Source: Planctomycetota bacterium
Lineage (GTDB): Bacteria > Planctomycetota > SZUA-567 > JAFGGJ01
DNA: 59,522 nucleotides
NCBI GenBank assembly: GCA_016930595.1
Contig: JAFGGJ010000081.1
Location: 1 to 59,522 of the forward strand
Direction of reading: 5' to 3'
A model generated the notes under the pieces. It had not been told where the DNA came from. It made no database searches and saw only the letters and a list, made by a program, of their open reading frames with translations. Shown piece after piece: positions 8,933 through 18,449 of this stretch. The position numbers were made by a program, and so were the translations under genes. Every line of letters starts with the position of its first letter. Position 1 is the first letter of the stretch.

Positions 8933-9979
8933 ATGACGGTGAAGGCGGGAGTGATAGGCGCCGGAGGAGCCGGGAGGCTGCTGCACCTGCCGGCGCTGGC
9001 CGAGACGGCGGGAGTGGAAGTGGTGGCGCTGGCGGACACCCGGGAAGACCGCGTGAACGCCGTGGCCGACCAGTTCGGCATACCGAAACGCCACACGGAC
9101 TACCGGGAACTGCTGAAGGAGGATATCGACTTCGTGACGGTGGGGCTGCCGAACTACCTGCACTCGGAGGCAGCCGTGGCGGCGCTGGAAGCGGGCAAGC
9201 ACGTAATGACGGAAAAGCCGCTTTCCAACAACCTGGAGAACGCCCGAAAGATGGTAAAGGCGGCGAAGAAAAGCGGGAGGCACCTGTTCATGGGGGTGCA
9301 GAACCGGATGAGCGTAAAGGCCCGGCTGATACGGGAAATGGTACGGAAAGGGCGGCTGGGCGAGGTGTATCACGTGGACTGTTCGATAATGAGGCGGCGC
9401 GGGTACCCCGGGATAGGATCGTGGTTCACGAACAGGGAGCTGTCGGGAGGAGGATGCCTGCTGGACATAGGCGTGCACGTGCTGGACATGTCGTGGTTCA
9501 TGGCCGCGGAGCCCCGGCCGCTGAGGGTGTCCGGCGCGGCATACGCCCGTTTCAGCCAGCTGCCGGCGAAGCCGTCGAACTTCGGCGACTACGATCCCGA
9601 CGGGGTGGTGGACGTGGACGACTTTGCGGCGGGGATAATACACTTCGAAGGCGGGATGTCGATGTCGCTGCACGTTTCGTGGGCGATGAACGGGCCGCAG
9701 ACGGGATTCAAGGTGCACCTGTACGGGAGCAAGGCGGGGATATCGTACGACCCGTTCGTGATATACGGCGAAGACCAGGGGATGACAACGGACACGACGC
9801 CCGACATGCCGCCCGCGGAAGGCGGCTACCTGCTGGAGATGAGGCACTTTATCGCGGTTATAAACGGGGAGGAAGAGCCTCTGGTGACGCCGGAAAGCGC
9901 GTTTACCGTCCAGGCGATGCTGGACGCGCTGTACGAATCGTCCCGGACGGGAGCCGAGGCCGCCGTGGAGAAGATCTAG
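8933..9979 (+). CDS. Gfo/Idh/MocA-family NAD(P)-dependent oxidoreductase
   Basis: A 348-residue sugar- or cyclitol-type dehydrogenase. The Rossmann fold starts at once (VKAGVIGAGGAGRLLHLPAL), and the EKP motif of the family appears in HVMTEKPLSNN at about residue 96. The C-terminal alpha/beta substrate domain includes GGGCLLDIGVHVLDM at about 178. ATG 8933 follows AAAGGAGG (8919-8926). Such enzymes oxidise or epimerise monosaccharides and are very abundant in polysaccharide-degrading PVC-type bacteria. Substrate unknown. Its end overlaps the convergent gene at 9976 by 4 bp. Confidence 0.92.
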   Translation: MTVKAGVIGAGGAGRLLHLPALAETAGVEVVALADTREDRVNAVADQFGIPKRHTDYRELLKEDIDFVTVGLPNYLHSEAAVAALEAGKHVMTEKPLSNNLENARKMVKAAKKSGRHLFMGVQNRMSVKARLIREMVRKGRLGEVYHVDCSIMRRRGYPGIGSWFTNRELSGGGCLLDIGVHVLDMSWFMAAEPRPLRVSGAAYARFSQLPAKPSNFGDYDPDGVVDVDDFAAGIIHFEGGMSMSLHVSWAMNGPQTGFKVHLYGSKAGISYDPFVIYGEDQGMTTDTTPDMPPAEGGYLLEMRHFIAVINGEEEPLVTPESAFTVQAMLDALYESSRTGAEAAVEKI

Positions 9980-11232
9980 CCGGGGCCGAGAGGCAGTACC
10001 GGGAACCTGGAATCCGGCCGGAGGGCGTCGGCGAGGGAGGGCGACGGCACAAGGAGGCATGCGTCCGAGGCGTCGAGAGCGGAAAGATCGACATCGCCGG
10101 GGATGCGCCATTCATGTTCGGCAGACGTGTCGACACGTCCGATCCACTGGTATTTCCAGGATTCGGCGGGAGACGGCGGCGGGGGGGAGGACGCGGGGAC
10201 ATAGAGGGTTTTTTCGGCGCCGAGCAAAGCGGCTTTCCGCCTGCCGATGCAGAAAGCAAAGGGTTCGAAATTCCACCTTGCGAGATGCGGCGCATAGGCG
10301 TGGAGCTTCCCGACATCCCCGGGAGGGAGGCCGGTGAAGCTGACAACCGGCGTGTCGCCGCGCACCATCCGTGCCGAGGAACGGATTATCCCCGAGCGAA
10401 GCATGTTGCGGAGGGCGTCGATGGCGGAGTGGGCTGAGAGCGGGTCCATCGTGTGCAGCGAGGCGTAGTAGTCGGAGGGAGCCTGCCCCGGCCATGGCTC
10501 GGGATGGGAACGCGTGTAGTGGCAAAGCCACTGCTGCGCGGTCCAGGCTGGGGACGTTTCCAGCGGGGCCGTATCGCGGGGCCACTGGCACACGTGGGGT
10601 TTTGCGTCGGGGGCGGACCCGGTATCGATCACGTCCACAACGGTCCCGGCGCAGCGTGCGGCGGCAAGGACGTCTTTCATACCGCCTCTGCCGGAAACAT
10701 CGACGGCGAGAATCGCGGAAGCAAGTCCTGCGACGATCGTGTCGCGGCGGTGGAGCCTGTCTTGGGCGGGGGGACGGTCGCCGGCCGGCCAGAGGGGGAG
10801 GAGAAGACCGTGCGGCGGGGTGCAATGCTTCGGGAGGAGACCGTCGAGGCGGGCGGAAGCGCGTTCGAAGGCTTGAGTGGAGCGCCCGGCAGGAGCCTGT
10901 GCGGAAACGAAATCGGGAAGGACGACAGCGACCGGACAACCGGAATTTGCGGCGGTCCAGAGAGGCGCTTCGTGGACGGCCTGTCCGAGCGTGCCCACGA
11001 AACCTTGAGCGGGGAGACTGCGAAAACAGTCGAACACGGCGCGCAGCCAGGGCGTATCCGGAGACAGAGCGCGGGGCTTTCTGGAAATGAGGACGGCCAT
11101 GAGAGGAGCGTCGAGGATTTCCATGAGGCCGACGCCCACGATGCAGTCGGGGGAGGAACCGCACGCCCGGAGTGCGATTTGCTTCAGGCGGTCCGGAACC
11201 TGGCGCCGCCAGACGGCCGGGTCCCGGGACAT
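9976..11232 (-). CDS. DprA/SLOG-like Rossmann protein fused to an ADP-ribosyltransferase-like domain
   Basis: A 418-residue two-domain protein. The N-terminal half (about 30-200) resembles the SMF/DprA-LOG (SLOG) nucleotide-binding fold: LMAVLISRK, GCPVAVVLPDF and RRDTIVAGLASAILAVDVSG align with DprA's equivalent strands and its R-N-R-I-I-A-G-L motif. The C-terminal half (about 235-400) runs WLCHYTRSH, LRNMLRSGIIRSSAR, PVVSFTGLP and EHEWRIPGDVDL, the H-Y-T to E-x-E-W-R spacing of DUF2971-like, ADP-ribosyltransferase-like domains. ATG 11232 abuts the TGA of the upstream gene, implying translational coupling. Function unknown; it does not look like a housekeeping DprA. Confidence 0.6.
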   Translation of the reverse strand: MSRDPAVWRRQVPDRLKQIALRACGSSPDCIVGVGLMEILDAPLMAVLISRKPRALSPDTPWLRAVFDCFRSLPAQGFVGTLGQAVHEAPLWTAANSGCPVAVVLPDFVSAQAPAGRSTQAFERASARLDGLLPKHCTPPHGLLLPLWPAGDRPPAQDRLHRRDTIVAGLASAILAVDVSGRGGMKDVLAAARCAGTVVDVIDTGSAPDAKPHVCQWPRDTAPLETSPAWTAQQWLCHYTRSHPEPWPGQAPSDYYASLHTMDPLSAHSAIDALRNMLRSGIIRSSARMVRGDTPVVSFTGLPPGDVGKLHAYAPHLARWNFEPFAFCIGRRKAALLGAEKTLYVPASSPPPPSPAESWKYQWIGRVDTSAEHEWRIPGDVDLSALDASDACLLVPSPSLADALRPDSRFPVLPLGPG

Positions 11233-13908
11233 TCAGCGCTTCACTTCGTAGTAATAGGACGCGAAGGTCCCGTCCACGCGGAAAGAACCGGCTGCGTCCA
11301 CCGGGACGGTCGCTCCCGTGGGCACGCCGTACACGTCCAGCACGTTCACGGAACGTGGCGGAGAGCCTTTGAGCCTGACGGTCGCCCGGACCGGTTCGAG
11401 CAGCAGCGGAGGATGGCCGACTTTCAGCAGTTGAGTGCCGTCCGCGCCGTATTCGGTGCCGGTCTGCCTGTCCCGCGCGAGGGCGGTAATCAGGACGTGC
11501 CTTGAAGAGCGGAGTTCGCGGTTATCCAGCGGCGTGAATATGACGGACACGAAAGGCGTGTCGATATCAAGCGTTACGGCGGGGAGGTCGACGGGGCCGT
11601 CCGAGGCCTTTCCGATGACGGCCTGCGTGCGGGGGGACTTGACCAGCACGAGCTGCCTGCCGTAGTGCCATTCCAGCTCGCCCGTCGTCGAGACGACGAC
11701 CCTGCGTTCGCGGTCCCAGCACCGGGCCGGAGGGGCGGTGCCGGCGCTCCGGCCATCGAAGGAAACGAGTACGGGGCCGATGGCAAGGTATTCCTGCGGA
11801 GTGGCCTGGTCGCCCCTGAGCACCTTGTCGTCATGGCCGCCGCCGGTGAAGTCCTGTCCGAGCGGGTCGATTCCGGCAAAGAGGCGCCGGAGCGGAACCG
11901 TGCGGACCGCTGCCGGCGGCGGGGTCGCGATGTGCCCGTTATAGACGGCGAAAGCGAGAGCCGGGAACTGGCCGATGTAGTGTGGAGTGTCGGTGCAGTA
12001 GCTGGACAGGGCCGGCCAGCCGTTGCCGATCATGCTGCCGCTGTTCAGGAAATGGAACGAGGCGTCCCAGCCCTGCAGGCCCATGCCGTAGAAGGCGACA
12101 AGGGGGGCGATTTCGAGTTTCCACTGGTTGGGAGGCTTCTGGGTCCATTCGGTCATGCAGAAGGCGCGTCCATCCACCTGGTACATGCCGGAAGAAAGTA
12201 TGCCGGAGCCGGGGCGTCCCAGGTGGCTGAAGTTATCGAGCTTGCCTTGCCGGATATTGTGGCCGCCGTCGCCGCCGCCGGAGTAGTTATGCCTGGAGAC
12301 CATGTCGGCAGCGGTATCGCAGTAGAGGTTGGCGGGGTCGGCAGCAGGGCCGCCGGCCCGCCAGGCGGTGGTGATGGTGACGGCCTTGTAGCCGGCGGAG
12401 CGGAGGTCGCCGATACGTTTTTCGTAGTAGCCGCGCTGGAGCACCGTGAGGAAGCGGACGAAATCGCCCATGCGCTGTTTTTCCGCCTTGTTGAGCCTGG
12501 GGCCGTCGGCTTCCATTTCCCAGGCGGCGTAGATTTTCATGTCCGGGTTGGCGAGGGAATCGCCGGTGCGCATGCCGGCGCCCCAGGCCCTGCGAAGGGC
12601 GTCGTCGCCGCCGTATTCATTTTTCAGCCAGTCAGCCCAGCGGCGCTTGAGGCGTGCGGAATGGCGGGGCATTTTTTTGCCTTCGGCCAGGTCGTTCAGC
12701 GGCCAGTGCCAGAAGATGCAGTCTTCGTTGTGAACTTCGAGGACCGCCAGGGCGGGATCGTCAACATAGCGCCTGCCCGTGTAGGGGTTCCTGTGAGTAA
12801 GGACGGCCTTTGCCCAGCGCCATTCGGAATCCTGGAGTGCCGGTTCGATATTGACAAGGCCGGAAGTGCTGCGCGCCGACCTGTCGTTCATCCACCACGC
12901 CGGCTCGGGGAGCTCGTCGAAGAGGTCGTAGCCTTCGTCCCTGCGGACGTGGTGCGGATAGAAAAGGGACCAGGTCATGTAGATGCCGTTCTTTTTCAAT
13001 TCTGCGAACCACCAGTCCCACTTGTCAAGAGCCTTGGGATCGAGGGTGCCGTCTGGGCGGAGGAGGCCGAGAACCGACTGCAGCGGATGCTGGCGGACCA
13101 TGCGGACGCCGTGTTTTCTGAGATACCTGGCGCGGCGGGACATTTCGTCCCTGCCGACGTCGGAGAAGTCGGCGCCGCAGCCCCAGAACCTGACCGGCGC
13201 TGCGGACTTCTCAAAACGCAGCTCGCCGTTTTTCATTTTCAGGAATCCGTACTTGCCCGCGGGAGCTTCAACGAGAGCGGACATGTCGATGACGGAATCC
13301 TTTTCAAATTCATCTTCATAAAAAGCCACCGGGAACCAGTCGGCGGGGCCGGGTTTTCCTTCGGGGGGAAGAGGACGCTGCGCCCCGCCCGGCACCACGG
13401 CGTCGTTCCCGGTAAGGTAGAAGGCGTCGAAACAGGCGGTGAGCTGTTCGCCTGGGCCGGCGAGGAGACGGAGTTCGAAGACGTGCGCGCCGCGGGCAAG
13501 TGCGACGCGTCCGAGATAGACCCAGTTGACGCAGAGATGCTGTCGTATTTCCACGGAATCCGTGAGCAGCACGTCCTTGGTACAGGTACGCCAGGGCTGG
13601 TCGTCGAAGCGCCAGGTGAAAGGGCCGTGTTTCCAGAACTTTCTGCACCAGAAGCGGTACCTGCCGCCGGCCGGGACGTTCACGCTGTACCTGGCATAGG
13701 CGGCGGGACCGGTGCGCTTGTCCGCGTTGGTAAGCCATTTTCCGCCGGACAGCAGGTGAACCTTGTCGCGGAAGGTGGTTTCGGAAAACCAAGTCGAGGC
13801 GGGGAAGTTGGTTTCGAGAACGTCTTCGCCTTCCCACCAGACCGAATCGTCGGCGAACAGAAAGGAGGCGCAGAGAAGAAGCGCTCCGACAATAAGATAC
13901 CGCCGCAT
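11233..13908 (-). CDS. Secreted TIM-barrel glycoside hydrolase-like protein
   Basis: An 891-residue exported protein with a signal peptide (MRRYLIVGALLLCASFLFA). After an N-terminal beta-sandwich region (about 20-190) comes a clan-A type barrel: GVRMVRQHPLQSVLGLL, then WDWWFAELKKNGIYMTWSLF. The strand-4 segment AVLEVHNEDCIFWHWP supplies a candidate acid/base Glu, and FCMTEWTQKPPNQW a candidate nucleophile Glu. The C-terminal 250 residues look beta-rich. This fits a cellulase- or beta-galactosidase-like enzyme acting on extracellular polysaccharide, but no GH family can be fixed by eye. No proven regulator; 45 bp separate it from the kinase gene upstream. Confidence 0.7.
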   Translation of the reverse strand: MRRYLIVGALLLCASFLFADDSVWWEGEDVLETNFPASTWFSETTFRDKVHLLSGGKWLTNADKRTGPAAYARYSVNVPAGGRYRFWCRKFWKHGPFTWRFDDQPWRTCTKDVLLTDSVEIRQHLCVNWVYLGRVALARGAHVFELRLLAGPGEQLTACFDAFYLTGNDAVVPGGAQRPLPPEGKPGPADWFPVAFYEDEFEKDSVIDMSALVEAPAGKYGFLKMKNGELRFEKSAAPVRFWGCGADFSDVGRDEMSRRARYLRKHGVRMVRQHPLQSVLGLLRPDGTLDPKALDKWDWWFAELKKNGIYMTWSLFYPHHVRRDEGYDLFDELPEPAWWMNDRSARSTSGLVNIEPALQDSEWRWAKAVLTHRNPYTGRRYVDDPALAVLEVHNEDCIFWHWPLNDLAEGKKMPRHSARLKRRWADWLKNEYGGDDALRRAWGAGMRTGDSLANPDMKIYAAWEMEADGPRLNKAEKQRMGDFVRFLTVLQRGYYEKRIGDLRSAGYKAVTITTAWRAGGPAADPANLYCDTAADMVSRHNYSGGGDGGHNIRQGKLDNFSHLGRPGSGILSSGMYQVDGRAFCMTEWTQKPPNQWKLEIAPLVAFYGMGLQGWDASFHFLNSGSMIGNGWPALSSYCTDTPHYIGQFPALAFAVYNGHIATPPPAAVRTVPLRRLFAGIDPLGQDFTGGGHDDKVLRGDQATPQEYLAIGPVLVSFDGRSAGTAPPARCWDRERRVVVSTTGELEWHYGRQLVLVKSPRTQAVIGKASDGPVDLPAVTLDIDTPFVSVIFTPLDNRELRSSRHVLITALARDRQTGTEYGADGTQLLKVGHPPLLLEPVRATVRLKGSPPRSVNVLDVYGVPTGATVPVDAAGSFRVDGTFASYYYEVKR

Positions 13909-13953
13909 ATGCCATCCTCCAACCGGCAGGCACCCGGTCCCGCAGGCGCGGTG

Positions 13954-16434
13954 CTAGCGGGACGAGAGGTCTTTGACCCTGACGTTCCTGATGAGCATCC
14001 TGTCGGCCCTGCGCCCGGAATAGAAATATATCCCGCCTTTCCTGACGGGGAATGCAGAAACGTCGGCCGCCCCGGAGAACTTGCCGTCCCTGTAGATTTT
14101 AATGGAGGTCCTGGTGAGTTCCACCCTGATAGCGAACCACTGGTTGGGAGGGAAGGCATCCGGACCGGAACGCCAGACATAATCGGCGGCCGTACCGACG
14201 TGGACGTCGCCGTCGCCGTGAAAGCGTACGTAGATCCTGCCGTTGCCCCTGCCCGGGGCGGTATGGGCGAGTGAAAGGGCTCCGCTGGGCTCCCTGTGTA
14301 AGGGATGTTCCAGCCTGCATTCAAATTCGACGGCAAATTCTTCCCAGGCGGCCCTGTAATAGAGGTCCGTACTGGAGGGCAGGACGATAGCGCTGTCGGA
14401 AACGAGTATTTCGGTACCGCCGTGAATGGTCCATCCATCAGTGCTGCGGCCGTCAAAAATGGTCTGCCAGGAAGCGGCGGGAACGGCCCTGGCGGCTGGA
14501 AGAGAAGGAGGCGCAACGGGCCTGACGTCGGCGTCGCCGGAGGTCGAAAGCGGTCTGAATTCGATGGAATAAATCCGCATGTCGCCGTATTTCGAGCTTA
14601 CCTGGAAATTGCCGTCGGCCGGAGCGCCCCTGGCGGTGACGTGGGCCGGACGGCCGTCGAGTTCGGCGGTTACGGAATCACCCGCCATGTGGAAGACAAT
14701 TTCGTGTCTGTCCCGGCCCAGCGTCCCGAGTTCGTACTTGTTGAAGGCGACGAAGTAGGAGCCCTGGACGCCCTGCCTAACGGCGAAACTCAGGTAGTCG
14801 GCGCCTGAGACATCGAAACGGACACGTATATCCCCGTCGGAGAAGATGCGGCTCACCTGGTTTGCCGGGGAAGAGCCCGTATTCTTGACGAGCACGCCGT
14901 CCTGAACGGACCATGCGCCTTCGCCATCGAGGCGGAAAACGCCCAGGGACACTCCGTCAAAAAGCGGCTGCCAGCCGGCGGGGCGAGGCTGCCTGACGGG
15001 CCGCGTGCTCCAGCCCTTGGGCGGTTCATACCTGAGGTTCGACTGCCTGGGAGCCGGAGGTGTGGGATCGGGTCCCGACATGAAAAAGACGGCCATGACA
15101 ACGACGACGAGAGCGCCGCCGCCATACAGGGCGTATTTCTGCCACAAAACCATGCCGCGTCCCCTTGCGGGGGTAGCGATACGCGTGGCGGAATGCCTGT
15201 CATCGCGCACCGGAGCGTTAGGTCCCGTAGTGGATTTCCGATCCGTCCTTACCGGGGCTCTGGGACCGGTTGTGGCGCGTCTTTCGTTGCGGGAGAGAGG
15301 CCGCAGACCGGTCATTCTGCGGCGTCTGCCTTCGGGCAGGTGCTTGAGGGGGGAGCGGCCGGGGGCGGCGCGTTTCGAGGGCGGGCGGCCTTCCATGACA
15401 CGCACGATATCAGCAAGGAGTTCCTTGGGAGCCTGGTAACGGTCCCGGGCGGACTTGGCCATCATTTTTTCGATGAGAAGACAGGTGTTATCCGATACAT
15501 CGGGATTGATATCGGCGGGCCAGGGGATGTCTTCGTTGAGGTGCTTGGCCATGACTTCGGAGGAGTTTTCGCCCATGTAGGGGGCTTCGCCGGTAATCAT
15601 ATGGTAGAAAGTGGCGCCGAGGGAATAGACGTCGCTGCGGGAGTCGATATGAGGTTCGGCGCGTACCTGTTCGGGCGAAGAATAGAGGGGACTGCCGACA
15701 AAGGTGCCGACGTGCGTCATACTGGCTTCGATATCAACGATCTGCCTGGCGAGACCGAAATCGCAGAGCTTGGCGGTGCCGTCCGGGGTAATCATGATAT
15801 TGGCGGGCTTGACGTCCCTGTGAACCAGCTTGCTGTGGTGGGCGTGCTGAAGGGCCTGTGCGACCTGCATGACGATTTCGAGGGCGGGGGTCTCCTGGAT
15901 GAAGCCTTCCCTTTCGAGCCTGGCGGAAAGGGTTTCGCCTTCGATGAACTCGAGCGCGCAGTAGTAAGTGTCCGCCTGGGCATCAAAGCCGGCATCCACG
16001 CACTTGACGATGTTGCTGTGGTCGAGCCTGCCGAGGGCTTTCATCTCGCGCAGGAAGCGATCGACATACTGTGCATCGCTGGAACGCTCGACGGGCAGTA
16101 TTTTGAGGGCAACGGCATGCCCGGTATCGACCTTCCTGGCCTTGTAGACGACGCCCATGGCACCGGCCCCGAGCTTGGCCATGACTTCGAAGCCGGCAAT
16201 GGTACGTGTTTCGCCGACGCGCACGGTGCCCCGCCTGAGAATTCTGTTACGCTCTTCCCTGGTAATGAGGCCCTTGGATATGAGGATATCGCCTATGGGG
16301 ACTTTCATGCCGCGGCCCTGGATGACGATCTGGTCTTCGAGAGCGAGTTCGAGCTGTTCCCTTGTAATGAGTCCTTCCTGGATACAGAGCGCGCCGAAAA
16401 GCGCTTTGTCTTCGGATGATTCAGGCGTATCCAA
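13954..16434 (-). CDS. Membrane Ser/Thr protein kinase with DUF1080 (LamG-like) extracytoplasmic domains
   Basis: An 826-residue receptor kinase. Residues 10-70 are a tandem helical module (FGALCIQEGLITREQLELAL, IGDILISKGLITREERNRIL) like the N-terminal domain of type II/IV secretion ATPases. The kinase domain (about 81-345) has LGAGAMGVVYKA, the ATP lysine in VALKIL, the catalytic loop HRDVKPANI and the metal-binding DFG. One membrane segment lies at about 430-450. Outside are two DUF1080/3-keto-disaccharide hydrolase-type domains (WQPLFDGVSLGVF; WQTIFDGRSTDGW), probably carbohydrate sensors. The start is TTG 16434 behind GGGGGAG. The layout is typical of PVC bacteria; ligand and targets unknown. 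Confidence 0.9.
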   Translation of the reverse strand: MDTPESSEDKALFGALCIQEGLITREQLELALEDQIVIQGRGMKVPIGDILISKGLITREERNRILRRGTVRVGETRTIAGFEVMAKLGAGAMGVVYKARKVDTGHAVALKILPVERSSDAQYVDRFLREMKALGRLDHSNIVKCVDAGFDAQADTYYCALEFIEGETLSARLEREGFIQETPALEIVMQVAQALQHAHHSKLVHRDVKPANIMITPDGTAKLCDFGLARQIVDIEASMTHVGTFVGSPLYSSPEQVRAEPHIDSRSDVYSLGATFYHMITGEAPYMGENSSEVMAKHLNEDIPWPADINPDVSDNTCLLIEKMMAKSARDRYQAPKELLADIVRVMEGRPPSKRAAPGRSPLKHLPEGRRRRMTGLRPLSRNERRATTGPRAPVRTDRKSTTGPNAPVRDDRHSATRIATPARGRGMVLWQKYALYGGGALVVVVMAVFFMSGPDPTPPAPRQSNLRYEPPKGWSTRPVRQPRPAGWQPLFDGVSLGVFRLDGEGAWSVQDGVLVKNTGSSPANQVSRIFSDGDIRVRFDVSGADYLSFAVRQGVQGSYFVAFNKYELGTLGRDRHEIVFHMAGDSVTAELDGRPAHVTARGAPADGNFQVSSKYGDMRIYSIEFRPLSTSGDADVRPVAPPSLPAARAVPAASWQTIFDGRSTDGWTIHGGTEILVSDSAIVLPSSTDLYYRAAWEEFAVEFECRLEHPLHREPSGALSLAHTAPGRGNGRIYVRFHGDGDVHVGTAADYVWRSGPDAFPPNQWFAIRVELTRTSIKIYRDGKFSGAADVSAFPVRKGGIYFYSGRRADRMLIRNVRVKDLSSR

Positions 16435-16560
16435 ACCTGCTCCCCCGGGCTATCTCCGCAAGCCCAACAAGACCGGGTGTGATTGTACGTTACATGCGCA
16501 CCTGCGTCAAACGGCTGCCAGGGGAGCTGCTCCGACGAGCGGCAACCGCGGCGTGGAACG

Positions 16561-18285
16561 TCAGAGGCCCCTGTTGCCTTTTATTTGCACCGATCCGGCA
16601 TCGCACCCGTGCCCCAGGACGACCTTTGCCGGGGCGGGACGAAAAGTGTTGCGGAGGATCCTTGCGCCGGAGACGTTTTCGAGGTAGACGGCCGCCCTGC
16701 CGGATTCCATAGTCGGATCGGCACACGCGGCGTCGATAAGGTTCCCGCGGATGACGACGTCCGAGGCGGACGAAATAAACACCGCCGAGTTATCGGTCCG
16801 GCGGAAGGTGTTGCCTTCAACCACTATGCCTCTGTGAACGCCCGCCGGAGGACGGCTTTTCGACCTGGAATCGGCGAAGACATGGAGGACGCCGCCGGTC
16901 ATGGCCGCGCCGTAGTTACAGTCTTCGAAGGTGTTGTTCCTTATGGTGATATCCCTGGTGGAAATCGATTCGGTCCAGTAGTCGAGGTCGCAGGTTATAT
17001 GGAGAGCGGCGCCGGACGAGCCAATGAACCTGTTGCGTTCGACAAGCGCCGAGCGCGTCTGGATGAGCATGCCGCGGGCGCGGTTGTTCTTCACGGTGCA
17101 GCCTGCGATCCTGAGGGAGGGGGCCCATGACACGATGCCGAGGGCGTCGCCTTCTTGAAAGCCGGCGGGCAGCGGGTCTTTGAGGCGGATACGGTGCCTT
17201 TTCGCCCGGCCATTGAGTTCGACGTCGAGCACCGTGCTCTGTCCCGAGGAGAGAAGAGTTTCACTATCGGTGAATTCTACGACGTCGCCGACGCGGGGCG
17301 GTTTCAGCCAGTCGTTGCGGCAACGGGTAACAACGGTGTTCGGATCGAGGATCTTCTCGACGACATGGTACATGCCGTGGACATTGACGGCGTCGTCGCC
17401 CATACCTTCGAAATAGCAGTCTTGCACGTTTATGCGGCCATAGCAGCCGTTGAAGTGCGTGGCGTCGGCGGTGGTGGACATGATTCTGTTCGTGCCGGGC
17501 CTTGGGCGCACGGAAAGCATCCTGATGTCGATATCGCTAACGGCCTGAGCCGTAACACCCATGCCCGGGCAGGTGTAGATGGTGACATTCCTGAGAGCGG
17601 CGCCGGCGCACTCGCTGAAACTCACCGCGTTGCAGCCGTAAACCTGGTGTCTGAGGATGAGCAGGCGGCCGGAGCGGGACCATATTTCCCGCTTGAGATA
17701 TAATTTCAGGAGCTGGGGGCCTACGAGCTCCGTGCGGCTGACGCCGTTGTAGACATCCAGCCCGCGTTTGAGGGGAGTTCTCGTCGCCGGGTCGTACTCC
17801 ATGAAAGCCTGTACCTCTTCCCCGCCCTCGACGGGGAACTCGTCCCACACTTTAACCACCATGGTCCGGCCGTCAGTGGCAAGCACTTCTCCCACGGAGA
17901 ACGGCGGGCGCTCGTAATCGAAAACGAAATCCCGCAGAAGGACGTTGCTGCAATTGCGGAAAGCGAAGCCGGCCATGATGCCGTGGCAGACGATCTCCGA
18001 AGCGTTGCCCTGAACTTCCAGGCCGTCAAGGTCACGGAACAAGAGAGCCGTCTTCCCGCCGGCGCCGTTACGGTTGCTGAAGAAGTCATACCTGCCGGGA
18101 GGGAAAACCAGCGTCAGGTTCCCGGTGCCGCGTGCGGCATCCAGCGCTTTTTGGACAGCGGCGGTATCGTCCTTGCCATCGTCCGGGACGGCGCCGACAC
18201 TCGTCACCACCACCTGCCGGCCGCAGGCCGGGCCAGCCAGCAGGAGAAAGAGCCCCGCCAGCGACAACATGACTTCTGGTCTCAT
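16561..18285 (-). CDS. Secreted beta-helix protein, probable GH110-type alpha-1,3-galactosidase
   Basis: A 574-residue exported protein: a signal peptide (about 1-22), then the pectate-lyase-3-type opening GAVPDDGKDDTAAVQKALDA and a right-handed parallel beta-helix. The middle reads like GH110 enzymes: YTCPGMGVTAQAVSDI, STTADATHFNGCYGRI and YFEGMGDDAVNVHG, where the paired Asp could be the inverting catalytic residues. GH110 enzymes remove alpha-1,3-linked galactose from glycans such as blood-group B structures or carrageenan fragments. ATG 18285 has GGGAGAA upstream. The GH110 call rests on memory of motifs, so another beta-helix glycosidase is possible. Confidence 0.7.
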   Translation of the reverse strand: MRPEVMLSLAGLFLLLAGPACGRQVVVTSVGAVPDDGKDDTAAVQKALDAARGTGNLTLVFPPGRYDFFSNRNGAGGKTALLFRDLDGLEVQGNASEIVCHGIMAGFAFRNCSNVLLRDFVFDYERPPFSVGEVLATDGRTMVVKVWDEFPVEGGEEVQAFMEYDPATRTPLKRGLDVYNGVSRTELVGPQLLKLYLKREIWSRSGRLLILRHQVYGCNAVSFSECAGAALRNVTIYTCPGMGVTAQAVSDIDIRMLSVRPRPGTNRIMSTTADATHFNGCYGRINVQDCYFEGMGDDAVNVHGMYHVVEKILDPNTVVTRCRNDWLKPPRVGDVVEFTDSETLLSSGQSTVLDVELNGRAKRHRIRLKDPLPAGFQEGDALGIVSWAPSLRIAGCTVKNNRARGMLIQTRSALVERNRFIGSSGAALHITCDLDYWTESISTRDITIRNNTFEDCNYGAAMTGGVLHVFADSRSKSRPPAGVHRGIVVEGNTFRRTDNSAVFISSASDVVIRGNLIDAACADPTMESGRAAVYLENVSGARILRNTFRPAPAKVVLGHGCDAGSVQIKGNRGL

Positions 18286-18449
18286 TACCGGGTTCTCCCT
18301 GCAGCAGCCGATACCGATTTGTACAGGCGACGATGCGCCGGGTCATCCTGTTCGCGTGCCGAAGCGGAATGTCCTTTACCGCCGGTTTCCTTTCACTGTA
18401 AGATATACGGGATTGAGGGTATGGTATCGGACGTCACAGGACGGACTAC

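Noticed and set aside
11665..14274. 869-codon plus-strand frame opposite the glycosidase and kinase genes
   Set aside because: It spans the opposite strand of two recognisable genes, has no domain signature and no ribosome binding site.
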